This document shows, piece by piece, positions 1-13,050 of a stretch of 64,000 nt of DNA. Within the stretch, counting starts at the first letter, position 1; every line of letters starts with the position of its first letter. The DNA is taken from assembly GCF_945859705.1 (NCBI RefSeq), contig NC_079137.1, positions 75,910,277-75,974,276 on the forward strand. The letters run 5' to 3'. A program made the translations under genes and the position numbers. The notes under the pieces were generated by a model. That model did not search any database. It was given only the letters and a program-made list of their open reading frames with translations, and was not told the DNA's origin. The stretch is from Episyrphus balteatus (Eukaryota; Arthropoda; Insecta; Diptera; Syrphidae).

Positions 1-529
1 TTTGAAATTTCATTATGAGCTGCATTTAAAAAAAAAAAATTCCTCAAGTCAAGATTTTTCTGTACTTTTCTCAAGGTCTATTTTTAATGTGAATAAAAAC
101 TGGAGCAAATGCTTAACACAAGTTTAACTCAAAATAACAAGCAGACATGACATTACGACGATAGAAAATGTCTGTCAATTTTGTTTTAATAATATTGAAT
201 TTTGAAATACAAAAAGTTAAAAAAAAATGGCTCCCATGATTTAACAAAAATGTCTAGAAATTAAAAAAAAGTAACTGTTCAACTTAGTTAAGCGTCAGAT
301 AAAATTTAACCTTGAGTACACTTTAACTAAAAACCGTAAGTTTTGAAGCGAAAACTTCTTTAGTATCGTAGTGATTTGAAACACGATGAAACGAAAAAGC
401 GACAGGAAAAATCAATTGATTATAACTTTTTTGTTTTTATAGAAAGATGAATGAAATGTATAGATACTGTAGCTAATAGAGTAAACTATAATTTTACAAA
501 ATTTCAATTAGTTTCATATATTCAAAATC

Positions 530-1030
530 CTGAGATAACGTAAAAAGATGTCCTTTTTCTAAACACGTTATATCTTTTGATCTCATAACACCTGTGGAGA
601 TCTGTTGCCGATGACCAGCCACCAGTGAAGGAAGTACCGTAATTTCAGTTTGAAATTTCGACATGGTTGGCTATAAAAAATTCTTACTTTTTGTATAGGC
701 ATCGTATAAATATGATTGAAACGTCAAATAAAAGGTGAAATTATAAGCTTTCAAATGATATGAAATTTATTATAGGTTGTTTTTTTTAATGGATTAAACG
801 GTGTTAGAAGAGAAATAAAGTTTTATTTTTTTGCTTTTTTGCATGGAAATTGGCATCAAAAAATTCAAGCTCTTTTTGTAGATGTCGGAGGTCGGACAGT
901 CATGATTGAATAAAATATTTAAAGCTTAAACAATAAACTTTCATATGATAATATGTGTAAAATGTATAATATGTTGTTATATACCTACAAGAAAAATTGA
1001 TTTGAAAGTGATAGAAGAAAAAAAATTTTT
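530..1030 (+). repeat. Dispersed diverged repeat, copy A
   Basis: Shares an ordered series of blocks with 16905-17300 in the same orientation: GTAAAAAGATGT, TTTCGACATGGTTGG / ATCGACATGGTTGG, TAGGCATCGT, ATATGATTGA, AAATTTATTATAGGTT and TAGATGTCG...CATGATTGA. The two copies differ by many substitutions and gaps, so the insertion is old. Family not identified. Confidence 0.7.
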
Positions 1031-3395
1031 CTATTTTTTATTCCAAGAAATATTATTTTTTAAGTTTCTTTGGATTTTCTTTGTGGTGTAGGTTTCTCTT
1101 CTGCCACGTTTGAATTGCACACTATTTTTTTTTTTTTTTCTTGGGAAGTTTTTTTTTGGAAGTTTCTTTGGATTTTTTTTTTGGCCTGCATTCTCAACAG
1201 AAAAAAATGTTTTAATACTTTGTTTCGGAATTCAAAGTTCTTACACACAAACATTGTTGTTGAACAAAACACGAAAATATAAGCTTAATTAACATTTCGA
1301 AGTAAAAATAGTAATTTTTATATTTTTAGTTATTCAGTTTATTTAGTTTGAAACAAAATTAATACATGCTAATACGATTCAAATTAAAGTGCCCAAATTT
1401 TCGGTTGGTGAAGTTTTTGCATAAAATGTATAACGAATCTTAGCTCCTTCATTCTCCATAATAATGTTAAAGAAGCTATTAAAAAATTTAAAAACGTCTG
1501 TCAAACCTATTGTTAAAAGGAAACTCTAAATTTAATGCAGTGTACATAAATTGGGCCTTAAACTAAGATTTAGAACTTCAAATAAACACATGAGGAACAA
1601 AAATAAATAAACAAATATAAACCGAATTGAGAAAAAATTTTCAAGCTTAAAAGTTTGCATCACTGTTACTGAAAAATATCACATTTTTGTTGTGATAATT
1701 TGTCTTAAAAATTGAAAATTTTCAACGTAAATCATCTTTAGTGGCAAAATTCAATGCGGAAAAGTAAATAAATGGCGCCCATCGTAGAAGACCAATAAAT
1801 CAGGCAACATAGCTTAATCATGATCTAATATTTGTATTCTCCTTCTTCTGTGTTCCTCTTAAAATAGATAAAGTGCAATAAATCAACAAAAATTATAAAA
1901 TGTGTTGATATAAACAAGAACTCATACTATTTGTTAAATGGCGCCCAATTTAGAACCTAAACGAAATTATTATTTAAACACGATAAATTCGATACTCTTA
2001 AATTTTCTTTTCCTCATCTCAAAAATAGCACAAAATGATCAAACATTTATTTAAATGACATAAAATTTAACAAAAAGAAACATAACTCTTTACCAAATCT
2101 CTATACAACAACCCCTTAATCCAAAAAAGCAACAATATAGGGAGGTACAACAATACAACATCACAACATAAAAGATGACAGATATATTAAAAGAGAGCGA
2201 TCCTAAATGATTGATTGTCATAATATCTATAGAAAAAAAAAAAATATATACATATTTTGCATAAAGGTGATTAATGTTCAACAGCAAAAAAAAAAAATCC
2301 TTTATTGTATAGAAAACTTGGTAAGTATCCAAAAAAAGTATGGAGCATTCAAAAACGAAATGAAACTTTTTCTCTCTCTCAACTTTTATCTTAAAAAAAA
2401 CATAAATCTACAAGTATAAATCATTGAAATCTTCTTCCGAAAAACAAAAAATACCAATATAAAAAGAATACCTATAACTTTTATTTTTCATTTTTAAGAA
2501 AAGTTTTTTTTAAAAGAAAGTCATCAAAGCTATTTCAAAATCCCCCCTTCTCCTTTTTTCGAAATAAATAATCTTAAAATGAATATTCAATTGCACGAAT
2601 ATCCAATTCAACTTTCTAGACAATAAAATGATATTTTTCATAATTTTTCTTGATTAGCTAGATAGACAAAAAAAAAGTACAAAACTTCGTGTTAAAAACC
2701 ATTAATCAGAGACAACTTTGTACAAAAGTGTGTCCTTGACATTTAAACTAAAAAAACTTAACATTAAAAGTTTATCTACAAACCATTTACAAAAATCCAT
2801 TTGTAGTTTGTTTCAACCAGCTTATTTCAGTTAATTAATCCAAGTAGTAATTAATTCTTTTTTCTCTTTATTTTTTTGGTCGTCAAGGACACTATCACTA
2901 TTATCCTTCAAAAGGATACTATTTTATTTTTTTTTCTTCAATTTTTCTTGTATATTTTATTTTTTATCTTCAAAATTTTAATTTTTTCTGTTTCACTTCA
3001 CTTAACATCACAGAACACAAGCACAGTGAAAAGAGATATTATCATTACCCGCGCTCAAGGACGAAGTATATATATATCATATTACAATTTTGAATGCCGT
3101 CATCTTCTTCTTTAAGGACGTACGAAGGAATAGACCAACACACAAAAAAATAAACACGAAACCACTCGAAACTATCTGTGGTATTTGGAGCAAGTACAAG
3201 AAAGAATGTTAACACACTGTCTTCACTGCACACAAAAAAAGGAAAAATATCCTTCAACACTCAAAGAAGGATCCCCCAAACCAAGGGATGCCCTTGTTAT
3301 CCCTTTTTGTATGCCTTTGGGATATAAGAAAGATATTCCTTTTACAAAATCACACACAATGCATTTTTTTTTTTTGCTTTAGTTTTTTCTTTCCC

Positions 3396-3426
3396 GAAGG
3401 ACCTCAATTCCCAAGTGAGGTCCTTC
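3396..3426. repeat. Perfect 11-bp hairpin GAAGGACCTCA
   Basis: GAAGGACCTCA (3396-3406) and TGAGGTCCTTC (3416-3426) form a perfect stem with a 9-base loop. It sits in a zone with repeated AAGGAY/RTCCTT words. Role unknown. Confidence 0.6.
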
Positions 3427-5085
3427 TATGTTATATTTTTTTTGTGAAACTACTAAATATTTTGAATTCTTTGAATGTATGTAACGGTTTTTGTATGTGC
3501 GTTTGAGTCCTTCGTACTACGAATATAACACGTTAAAGGGTATCCTTTGAAAAATTCCAGACTTTTGTCTGGTTATAGTTTTTTTCAAGATGAGGTTGAG
3601 ACTTGAGAGTGGATGATTGTTGGTGATTTTGTGTATGAGAGAGACACTGTGAGAGAGAATTCGGTTTGGATGCCGTTTTGCGTGCGTACAAAGTACCGTC
3701 ACGAGTCAGGCTAAGCAACAAACTGTTGTCGATGGTTTAGGAAAATACCGTTACCGTCATCGTTCTCGTTGTCGTCCTTTGATGGTCCCTGTTAAAAAGC
3801 TTTCAAGGCTATCACCAAGTTGTTCTCGCTCTCATTTTACTACTCCATTTGACTCTCTTTCTAGATGAGAATTTCAGTGTTGCCATTTTTGTAGTTTTAA
3901 ATCTTTTTGATACATTTTTTGTATACTAACAAAGGTGCTAATATAATGGAACTTCCTGTTTGAATAGTCCTTTCCACTGCAAGTATTTTTCTCTGGTTTC
4001 TAGTTTCTCACTTATACAACTGAATCAGGTTTCATTCGGCTACTCATCCTCTTTATAGAGTCTATTTTTTGTGTTGTTTTGTGTAAAGCCTTTAGGGGCA
4101 AGGACTCTACCTTGAAAAAATAATAAAAGTGCCTGTTACGTTTTGTTTACCTTCTCTCTAAAATTATGGAAGCTTTTTTTTTATAGCAGGACACAAAAAA
4201 AAACTTAAGGAATTCACCCAGTAATTTTTCATATGTGTTTTTTTGTGTCTCATATTTTCTTAGCAGAAAAAGGATATAATTTTTATTTAAAAAAATAAAT
4301 AATTCTCATTGCTTTTATAAGCTCCCCAGAGAAGAAGAATATCAAGAATACTTTTCATTCTGTTTACGTTTTTAAAAAGCAGCTTGTCGGCAAGTTATTT
4401 ATGCTTGAACGACGTGTTTGAAAAATGTTTTTTTCTAAGCAAAATACAGTTCTGCATAACCAAGAGTCTAATTAGAATTTACAATCTTTATTTGTGCGAA
4501 CTGGATTTGTTGTTTTTTTTAAGAATTCATTTACACACAGGATTTAAAAAGATAGTGAGAATGAGAAAATGTATTAAGGATTATATAATTTGATATGGGG
4601 GTTTTCCTTGATAATTCCCTTGCAGGTTTCTAAAAAAGATAGAAATATCTACTACAATGTGTTTTTTATTTTATTTTAATAATTTTGCTTTTTTTTAAGG
4701 AAAAAATACACACACAAGTTAGGTGTATAATGTTGATGCTAGAATTTTAAATATTCATAAACTGAAGGTCGAAAAGGAAGAGGGATAATATTTTCAGGAA
4801 TTTTATTACTTATCATATTTTCATTTAAAAGGTTGTATATTTTTCTTGGGGGAGTCGGAAGTAAATTACCAAATTTACTTAGTGCTAAGTATAATTTGAC
4901 ATTGTAGTCTTATGTTTAATTAATTGGTTTTTTTCTTTTAGCAACATTCAGAAATAAAATATATTTTGTATATCCTTTTGAAGGCATTAAAATGTGGAAG
5001 TTGGGTCAAAATGAAAACAATTGATTTTATGAACTTATCAAAATGACCACAAAAGTTATTCTTTTATGGGGAAAAAAAAACGGTT

Positions 5086-5565
5086 TGGGGTCAAAATTCT
5101 GCCGGGGTCAAAATTCTGCTTTTCAAAATTCTCTTTTAAAAAAATTTGTAAAATCATCTAGTCTACTTACTAACGAGTACTTTGTCATTTTTTGTGAAAT
5201 TCAGCTTTTTTGATAAATCAATAAATTTTAAAATATTAGTTAAAATTTTTTTAGTGATCAAATAAAAATCAATATTCAAAAACCTAATTAAGAAAAGGAA
5301 TATATTCTTTATCACACAACATTTCTATTTAATTAGTTTACAACGGTATATAGATGTGAGTTATAGGAAAGTCAGTATTTAAGGCAGTTTGAAAAATATT
5401 TGTGACGGTTAAAAGCAAACAGTATAAGTAAAGTACCAAACTTAAATGGGGAGTATTTTTGTTTTGTAAATGCAGAATTTTGAAAGACATATATATATAT
5501 AGACAATAGAAAAAAGCTGAATTTTGAATAACAGAATTTTCTTGAAATTCTCAGAATTTTGACCC
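5086..5565. repeat. Small foldback with GGGTCAAAATTCTG ends
   Basis: GGGTCAAAATTCTG is present twice in a row at the left end (from about 5088 and 5105), and its reverse complement CAGAATTTTGACCC is at 5552-5565. Inside, AATTCTG/CAGAATT words recur. The ends look like terminal inverted repeats of a short non-autonomous element. I could not define a target duplication. Confidence 0.5.
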
Positions 5566-6062
5566 GCTCCCAAAAAACATTGAAGTTAAATGTTAAAATC
5601 TTAGTTCTGAAAAACCAATTTAAAAAATGGGTTTGTTTTCAGAACTCGTTTGGAGGTCAAAACCGTTCAAAGTAATGTACCTATTTTAAATGCAAAAGAT
5701 GGAACAAATTGTTAACATTTAAAGGGACTTAAAAAAAAATTAAATAAAATTAAGCAAATTAATAAAATTTTGATTTAAGGTGTTGGGACAAAAAAAAAAT
5801 GATGATATTTCAAAACACTTTTTTTTTTAATCAAAAAAAAATTTTGCCTTAAGTTCTCGATATACGAGAAGACCAAAAAAAATATAAAAATATCTTTCAT
5901 AGTTCCATATAAATTATCTGTACCTATTTTCAAGAAAAGAAGTCCAACCGCTTAGGCAATGGAAATGAGCACAGGTGTACAGACACAAAAAAAAATACTT
6001 TTTGGATTTTGATAATGTTGGCCCTGATTCAAATCTCAATTTTTGTCAATTTGACAGGATGT

Positions 6063-6070
6063 ATGAATAG
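6063..6070. repeat. Left 8-bp target site duplication ATGAATAG
   Basis: Identical to the octamer at 7378-7385 directly after the foldback element, marking its insertion site. Confidence 0.9.
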
Positions 6071-7377
6071 TAGGGTGGGTCAAAAAAATTGAAATTCTTT
6101 TTTTTTTTAGAATATACAAACCAAATATGAGCTCTTAATATTAATGGGAAGGTCCTTCGCTTCGCAATTTTCCATTTTTACATCAAGCTTCTACTAAAAA
6201 AATATCATTTTTTTTAAATCGACTTTTTAGCAAATTTCTTTACATATTCTTGTAGGAAATTGAACGCTCTACAAAAAAGGCCTCAAACACTTTTTTCGTT
6301 TATCTAACCGTTTAATAGATATTTGCGGTCCAAAAATCAAGAAAATCTTTAAGAGTTCGTTTTTTGTTCTTAATTTTGTAGCAAATTGAAAAATTATAAT
6401 AAAATCAAACGCGAAAGACATATTCATGTAGGAAACAGATTGCTCCACAAAAAAGGTCTTATTTATGTTTTTTCATTAATCTAACCATTCTAAGGATATT
6501 CGAGGTCAAAGTTAAAATAAATTTAAAAACATTTTTTACTTTTAAAAGTTTTCCAGTTCACTAAAAATTTATTATTTTCAAATTAGCAAGATGTATTCTT
6601 GTAGGCGATTAAACGTTCTACTTCCTTGGCATCAAATTGATTGCTTTAACCGTTTAAAAGATATTCGTATCCAAATCACAATTCATACGGGTCATAAGAA
6701 AACTATTGGAATTAGTGGGCATTGGTATACGAATATACTACGAATATTTCTAAACGGTTAAAGCAACCAATTTGATTCTGAGGATTTTTTTATAGAACGT
6801 TTAAGCCCCTACAATAATATATCTTGTTAATTTGAATATAATGAATTTTCAGTGAATTAGAAAATTTTTAAAAGTAAAAAATGTTTTCATATTTTTTTTT
6901 AATTTGACGTCGAATATCTTTAGAATGGTTAGATTAATGAAAAAAGTTAATAAGACTTTTTTTGTGGAACAATCTATTTCCTACAAGAATATGTCTTGCG
7001 CGTTTGATGATTATAATTTTTCAATTTGTTACAAAATTTAGAACAAAAAACGAACTCTTAAAGATTTTCTTGATTTTTGGACCTCAAATATCTATTAAAC
7101 GGTGAGATAAACGAAAAATGTGTTTGAGGCCTTTTTTGTAGAGCGTTCAATTTCCTACAAGAATATGTTAAGAAATTTGCTAAAAAGTCGATTTAAAAAA
7201 AAAATATTTTTTTTTAGTAGAAGCTTGATGTAAAAATGGAAAATTGCGAAGCGGAGGATCTTCCCATTAATATTAAGAGCTCATATTTGGTGTGTATATT
7301 CTAGAGCTGTCTAGCAGTCGATTTTTCGGAGTACCAAATCAAAAAAAAAAGAATTTCGATTTTTTTGACCCACCCTA
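6071..7377. mobile_element. hAT-like foldback element with about 600-bp inverted arms
   Basis: The ends are TAGGGTGGGTCAAAAA and its reverse complement, and ATGAATAG directly flanks both sides. The two arms (about 6071-6675 and 6735-7377) are similar over their whole length but have diverged by scattered changes; the unpaired centre is only about 60 bp. Each arm contains three tandem, diverged units of about 175 bp that start with a TATTCTTGTAGG-like block (near 6246, 6421, 6594) and end with a CTAACCGTTTAA...GATATT block. No transposase ORF. The 8-bp duplication and TA-G-N-G start fit the hAT superfamily (P elements also make 8 bp), so this is probably non-autonomous. Confidence 0.85.
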
Positions 7378-7385
7378 ATGAATAG
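7378..7385. repeat. Right 8-bp target site duplication ATGAATAG
   Basis: Exact match to 6063-6070 on the other side of the foldback. Confidence 0.9.
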
Positions 7386-10300
7386 TTGATTTCGCGTTGT
7401 TGGGTTTTTTTATCTGTGTATAAATTCAAACTTTTTTCAACAAAAAAAATGGTATTCGTATCTAAAAAATTGTTATTCGTCATATAAAAACTGAATTTTA
7501 AAATTAATTAAAAAAAAAAAAAAATTTTTTATTATTTTAAAAAAATCCAAAAACGGGTTTTTAAAAAATATTTAAAAAAAAAACTAAAAATAATAAGACA
7601 CTCTGTATACAAATTTTCGTAGAAATTGGTTAAATGTTAGGTTAGGAGGATAGATACCGTTAATAATGATTTAAAAAATATCTTTTGTTTCTATTTTTTT
7701 TAGGGTTAAGATTTTTCGACTATTTTCAAACTTTACGTGCTTGGCTGTAATGACAGTTAAAAAATGTTGGTAATAACAACTTTTATTCTCCATCCGTATT
7801 ATACGAACCAAGCATATATAAAATGACCACGCTCAATGAAATTTGTTGCGAAACGTTCGGGGTGAGTACAGAAGGACACTCTTTATTTAAAACGCGACTA
7901 ATCCGAAAATATCTTTAAATTATACCTAAAAAGTTTGTTTAACTTCTAATCTTGAGTACTTTCACATTATGATGCTTACAAAACGAATCTAAAATCGTTA
8001 TAATAACACGCCTTTCAACTGGTATTGTACATATATAACTACAAAGTTTTATTTATAATATTAATAACTTCTTCAGTCAAAAGAAAATGTACTAATTGCA
8101 TGAAACCGTTTTTCTTCATGATAAGAAACTTTAACCAAATCACTGCCTTTTCATCAAATGATATCACAGTTTTAGCTATTACTTGAGTAATTGCTCTAAA
8201 TCACATGAATCCCCCAAATTCCATACGATATAATATCACCTTAATTTAACCACCATTACCACATTGTCGTTAAACTTAGACACACCATTAATTCTAGTGC
8301 CACCTTTATGGTCACATTAAACGTCACTTACAAGCCGAATGAGTGTTACAAGTATGCTAATGGTTTCTATGACATGTTTTATTAGAAAATAAGTAAGCAT
8401 GCAGAAAGTCCTCTTTAATATTAAAGGAATGTCTTGACACGAGTTTCATTAAACCAAATAAAAAAAGTCACAAACATTTCTGACGTTTGATGTCCGAATA
8501 AGCTTCTTCATTCCACCACTCATCTGCTATATCTTCTTAAATCAATTTCCATCTCATTTCCTTCAAAGTTTTCTTCGAGCCACACCTTCATAAATCCGTT
8601 CATCTGTCTCAACTTAAGTGCAATCATAATCTTTGACATTTGTCTTTTGCTTCTATACGACTTCCGCTGATGCTTCTTCCTCTCATTAAATCATCATGAC
8701 TGAGCTATAAATTATGTTATGTGTGTGTGTCAGAGTATGTTCTCATTAATTTCGTTGACAATTATTTCCTACTCACTCACTCTCCCTCTCTCTCTCTTTT
8801 CATTTGTATAGAAAAGTAAATGTCATAATGTCAATGACCTCATAGCAACTGTCAACTAAATAACGAATGAACAGACCTAAATTAATACAGATGACTCCAT
8901 TTTTTTTTCTGTCGAAAGTTATACAAACAAATCTCCTTCCAACTCAGCTGACAGAGAGAATATGTTTTTCGAATAAGTAAAGTAGATAAGTAAAGCCCAC
9001 ATCGTTTTAGTCCTAAAAGCCTCCAAAAAAAAAACAATATGTTCCTCTCTCACATCATAAACCTGATTCTCGTTGAGATTTTTCGTTCTTATTTTTTGCA
9101 ATAGAAGGGAAGGTACCTACACAAAAAAAAATATAGACTGACAAACAAAATGAAATCGCCTCTAGGGCACTCTATGTCCTGTCCAACTTGTGTGCGCCTC
9201 TGTTGATTTTATACAAAAAATGCTTTCCTCACATAACAGCCATAAACAAGCTACCAACGCTGAGCACTTTTCGAGGACTATTTTATTCTATACTATTCAC
9301 AGTGCTGCTTTAGCAAGCATTTTTGGGTGCTTACAAATGCTTGTTCTATGGGTCCTGTTCATTTTGCTAGAGCGAATATAAAAAGAGGCACATTGTGGCT
9401 AATTTACTAGCATGGCAGTGCCATGAAAAGACCCACACAGGAAAACAGGAGTGGCAAGGATACATAGTTTTCCATTATTCTAAACAATGGAGGACTTTGG
9501 TCATAAGTCTTCTTGTGTGTGTCAAGCAGAAGGTAAAATGGAATATATACGACGTATAGTGGTTTATTATGAAGACACGCGCTTAATTAGCAGCTACCTC
9601 TGCTTCGTTGACATGAAATCCAAATTCTATTTGACAAGCTGACAGGTCACTATCTATAGCAGTAGTTCATGAAGCTAAATACAGAGGGCCTGTCAGTGTT
9701 TTTCAGCTCGAGCTCGATGATGGCGGAAATTATATTTTCATAGACAATTTCAAAGTGTCTGTCTTTTTCGTCGTTATGTCGTCGTACCGTCATATCGTCA
9801 TGTCGATGTTGTCGTTTTCCACACCAAATAAAATCGATTTTTATATTTTGCAACAGAAGAAGCGATATAAACTATTGAAATCAGAGACACTACAGGCTGT
9901 GCTTTTTATTAAGTAAACTGCCACAAGCACTGTGATGGTGTGTCCTTCCTTCATTATGAAGGTGGGACCAGGAACACTCTCAAACAGACAAACAATAGCA
10001 CCCAGGACTCTGGGATGGCAAGGATATAGTGTTTCTAAGGAAAATAAACATTTATCACAACACAAAACAATTGTGTTTTCTATGTGTCCGTTTGTGTTAG
10101 AGGAGAAATTCAAGGTCAAAGGGAATAGATTTCATTTCACATTGAATTCAATTTGAAATTGGAAAATGGGGAATGCTTAGCGAAATGAAAAGTGACGATC
10201 AAAGATACGCAATTTGGATTTTGTTTGTTTTTGTTATTTTGCTCCGGAAGCAATTTCATTTGTTTTTAGGTTTTGTATTGCAAAATGTCTTTCAAAATGT

Positions 10301-11092
10301 CTAAATACCTTAACATGCTTACTAGACCACATTTGCTTTTGTGTATTACCAAAATCACCAAGTTTTGGTTCTGCCAAACGAAAAGGAAGATAAACAGACC
10401 AGGAACGAATATCGTAGTAAATACTGTATTGTGCCCGACAACCTGCCAGCTCAGGAAGTTTTGGTGTCTCAAATGCAAAATTAAACAGAAGGAAGGAAAA
10501 TGTTGAGTAGTAAGTATCTAAGACAGGTTGAAGTTTGTCTCCAAACAAAGCAGTTTTAGAATCAAAATTGTTAATATTTTTTTGGTTACGCAGTCTAAAA
10601 GCTTTTTAATCGAATAAAATTAAAAACTATCACTCTTATTCCGGAGAAGGAAAACTGCGTTTAAAAAAACTTTTAAATGCAAAGTCCCCAAATCAATGTT
10701 TAACAAACAGAGAAAAATAAGGCAACTTAGATTTATTAAGATGATGTTTCTTCCTAAAATAACGAGATTTCTTATAAAAATAAATAGAATACGTTTAAAC
10801 TCTGTTAAAATCAAAGTTAACTTCATTTCATTTTGATAAAAATTTTCATCTTATATCGTATGCATTTGAGAATTGTATAATATATAACACACGTGGTGCA
10901 TTCGATCATCCATATTATTTGGGAGAAGGAATTCCACATGTACAAAAAAATTGACGGCTTTGAAAAAGGCAAGAAGAGTAGGATCGCAACTTGGATTAGT
11001 ATGTTTTCATGTTGGGTATATATTTATGGTTCTATTAGCAAGACTTTTATGTCATAAGTCATAACACTGTGCTACAAAATAAAAAAAAAATT
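7386..11092. other. Gene-free stretch
   Basis: No coding region recognised. It has CT-rich simple sequence near 8760-8800 and a somewhat less AT-rich part (9180-10550) with overlapping ORFs on both strands (for example 10234-10548 minus, 104 codons) that match no family I know and show no splice context. I treat them as chance ORFs. Confidence 0.5.
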
Positions 11093-11309
11093 AAATGCAC
11101 CCGACAAGTAACATAATGTAGGCTGTTTATATAGTCGAATTATGCATAAAATGTTTTTGTTATATTTATAGAGCAATCCTTTTTTTTTTTTTATTTACAT
11201 TTTTACAGACTTCACGAGGTAATCTATCAATATCTCAGTCATTTTTTAACAATTCTCAATGTGTTATATTTTTTTGGAAAGAGGGTTCTCAGACCTTTTA
11301 AATGATATA

Positions 11310-12410
11310 CAGGGTGTCCCACAGTCACCGCCCCAAATGAAAACCATGGATTCCTGAGGTCATTTTAAGTCGAAAAACTTAAGAGGTAATTTTCTCGTTT
11401 TCGTCCCGTTTTCGAGTTACCACGGTTTTTATGATTTTTTCTCTTTTGTCCTTAAATTGGCCTTATCTTTGCCAAACTACGTTTGATTTGAAAGATTTTT
11501 TTTGCAACCAATCAAGAATTTATTGCAGTTTAAGTTTGTCTCAAAACTTTTTTTTCTGCGGACAACCGTTTCTCCACAATTTTGCATCAAACACAACTTT
11601 TTTCGTTTTTTAAGTTGTTTTTTACACTTTCATATCATTTAAGTCAAAAAAACACGTTAATGAGTATAAATTTTTTGTGCATTTTATTAAAGTCCAGTTT
11701 ATTTTCATAAAAAAAAAATAAGTTTTATTTCATAAAAAAGGCTACTGAAAGTAATTAAAAAAAATAAACAAACTGAGTGAATGAAAAAAAAAAATAATTT
11801 TTAAATAAAAAATTAATTTAAATGAATTAAAAACTTTTTCTGAGCAATTGTGGTTAAGAAAAGAACAAATAGATAAAGCTCAGAAAAAGTTTTAATTCAT
11901 TTAAATTAATTTTGTATTGAAAAATTATTTTTTTTTTTAATTCACTCAGTTTGTTTATTTTTTTTAATTACTTTCAGTAGCCTTTTTTATGAAATAAAAC
12001 CTATTTTTTTTATGAAAATAAACTGGGGTTTAATAAAATGCACAAAAAATTAATACTCATTAACGTGTTTTTTTGACTTAAATAATATGAAAGTGTAAAA
12101 AACAACTTAAAAAACGAAGAAAGTTGTGTTTGATGCAAAATTGTGGAGAAACGGTTGTCCGCAGAAAAAAAAGTTTTGAGACAAACTTAAACTGCAATAA
12201 ATTCTTGATTGGTTGCAAAAAAAATCTTTCAAATCAAACGTAGTTTGGCAAAGATAAGGCCAATTTAAGGACAAAAGAGAAAAAATCATAAAAACCGTGG
12301 TAACTCGAAAACGGGACGAAAACGAGAAAATTACCTCTTAAGTTTTTCGACTTAAAATGACCTCAGGAATCCATGGTTTTCATTTGGGGCGGTGACTGTG
12401 GGACACCCTG
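11310..12410. mobile_element. 1.1-kb near-perfect palindromic foldback transposon
   Basis: Starts CAGGGTGTCCCACAGTCACC and ends with its reverse complement, flanked by TATA on both sides (target duplication TA or TATA). Arms of about 530 bp (11310-11845 and 11878-12410) are almost identical, shown for example by identical 60-codon ORFs in mirror positions (11431-11613 plus, 12107-12289 minus). The loop is only about 32 bp. There is no transposase. A TA-type duplication would fit Tc1/mariner-like elements, but the superfamily is not certain. High arm identity suggests recent insertion or arm conversion. Confidence 0.85.
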
Positions 12411-12779
12411 TATATAAGTCTATTGTTAAAACAAATTAAGTGTAGGTTTTTATCCCATCAGTCTTGAAAAAGTGATTTTTTTCTCATTTTTTTTCAACTT
12501 TAACCATTTTTTATTGCACAATAAAACAATCAAAAAAATTAAGTTAGGTTATATTCTGAAAGAATATTTATTTAAGCAGCAAATTGGTGTATTGTTTTAT
12601 TGAATTTGACCAAAACTGCGGAATCTAGGCTACTTTTTCGTAACTAAAAAATATGGCATATCATGATGTGAATTGCAAGGTGCACAATAGGGTGCTCGTT
12701 ATTTTAAAATAATTGGAATTTGTATGCTCCTAAAATCTTGTATGGTTGGAAATAAACGAAAAAAAAAATATTCCCCAAG

Positions 12780-13050
12780 TTTCAAGTCTCTAACTTCATT
12801 CTAACCCGTTCCGCCAAGCGGTTGAAGTTTCTTACGGGAATAACATGGGGTTTCTTGGACCTTATTCGATCAATTTTAAATTCCAGCCAAACCATTTGTT
12901 CAAAAAATTAAAAAACTTTACAGACTCAAACTTTATAAGTGTAGATATCATGTGAACATTTTTCAGATTTTTAATCGTTATAATTTTAGAGATTTAACTT
13001 GGTAAAGAAAATCATTTTTTTCAGACTTTTTCAAAAATCGCTGTTTACAC
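12780..13050 (+). repeat. Diverged repeat, copy 1 (GTTTCTTGGACCTT block)
   Basis: Shares GGTTTCTTGGACCTT, then CCATTT...TTTACAG and ACATTTTT-like blocks in the same order, with the segment at 14040-14290. Probably two old copies of one interspersed element. Family unknown. Confidence 0.45.

Larger units (their letters stand above)
1..5085. other. Gene-free AT-rich stretch
   Basis: No coding region could be supported. It holds one member of a dispersed repeat (530-1030), the words AAATGGCGCCCA at about 1765 and 1934, and a patch at about 2880-3790 that is rich in AAGGAC/AAGGAT words and contains a hairpin (3396-3426). The 3500-3870 part is less AT-rich and could be a promoter or 5' UTR of a gene outside the window, but I found no start codon context or splice pair to support it. 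Confidence 0.6.

Noticed and set aside
10234..10548. 104-codon minus ORF with overlapping plus ORF
   Set aside because: No recognisable domain and equal openness on both strands; likely chance.
11431..12289. Two identical 60-codon ORFs in opposite orientation
   Set aside because: They are mirror parts of the palindromic element's arms, not duplicated genes; no transposase motif is present.
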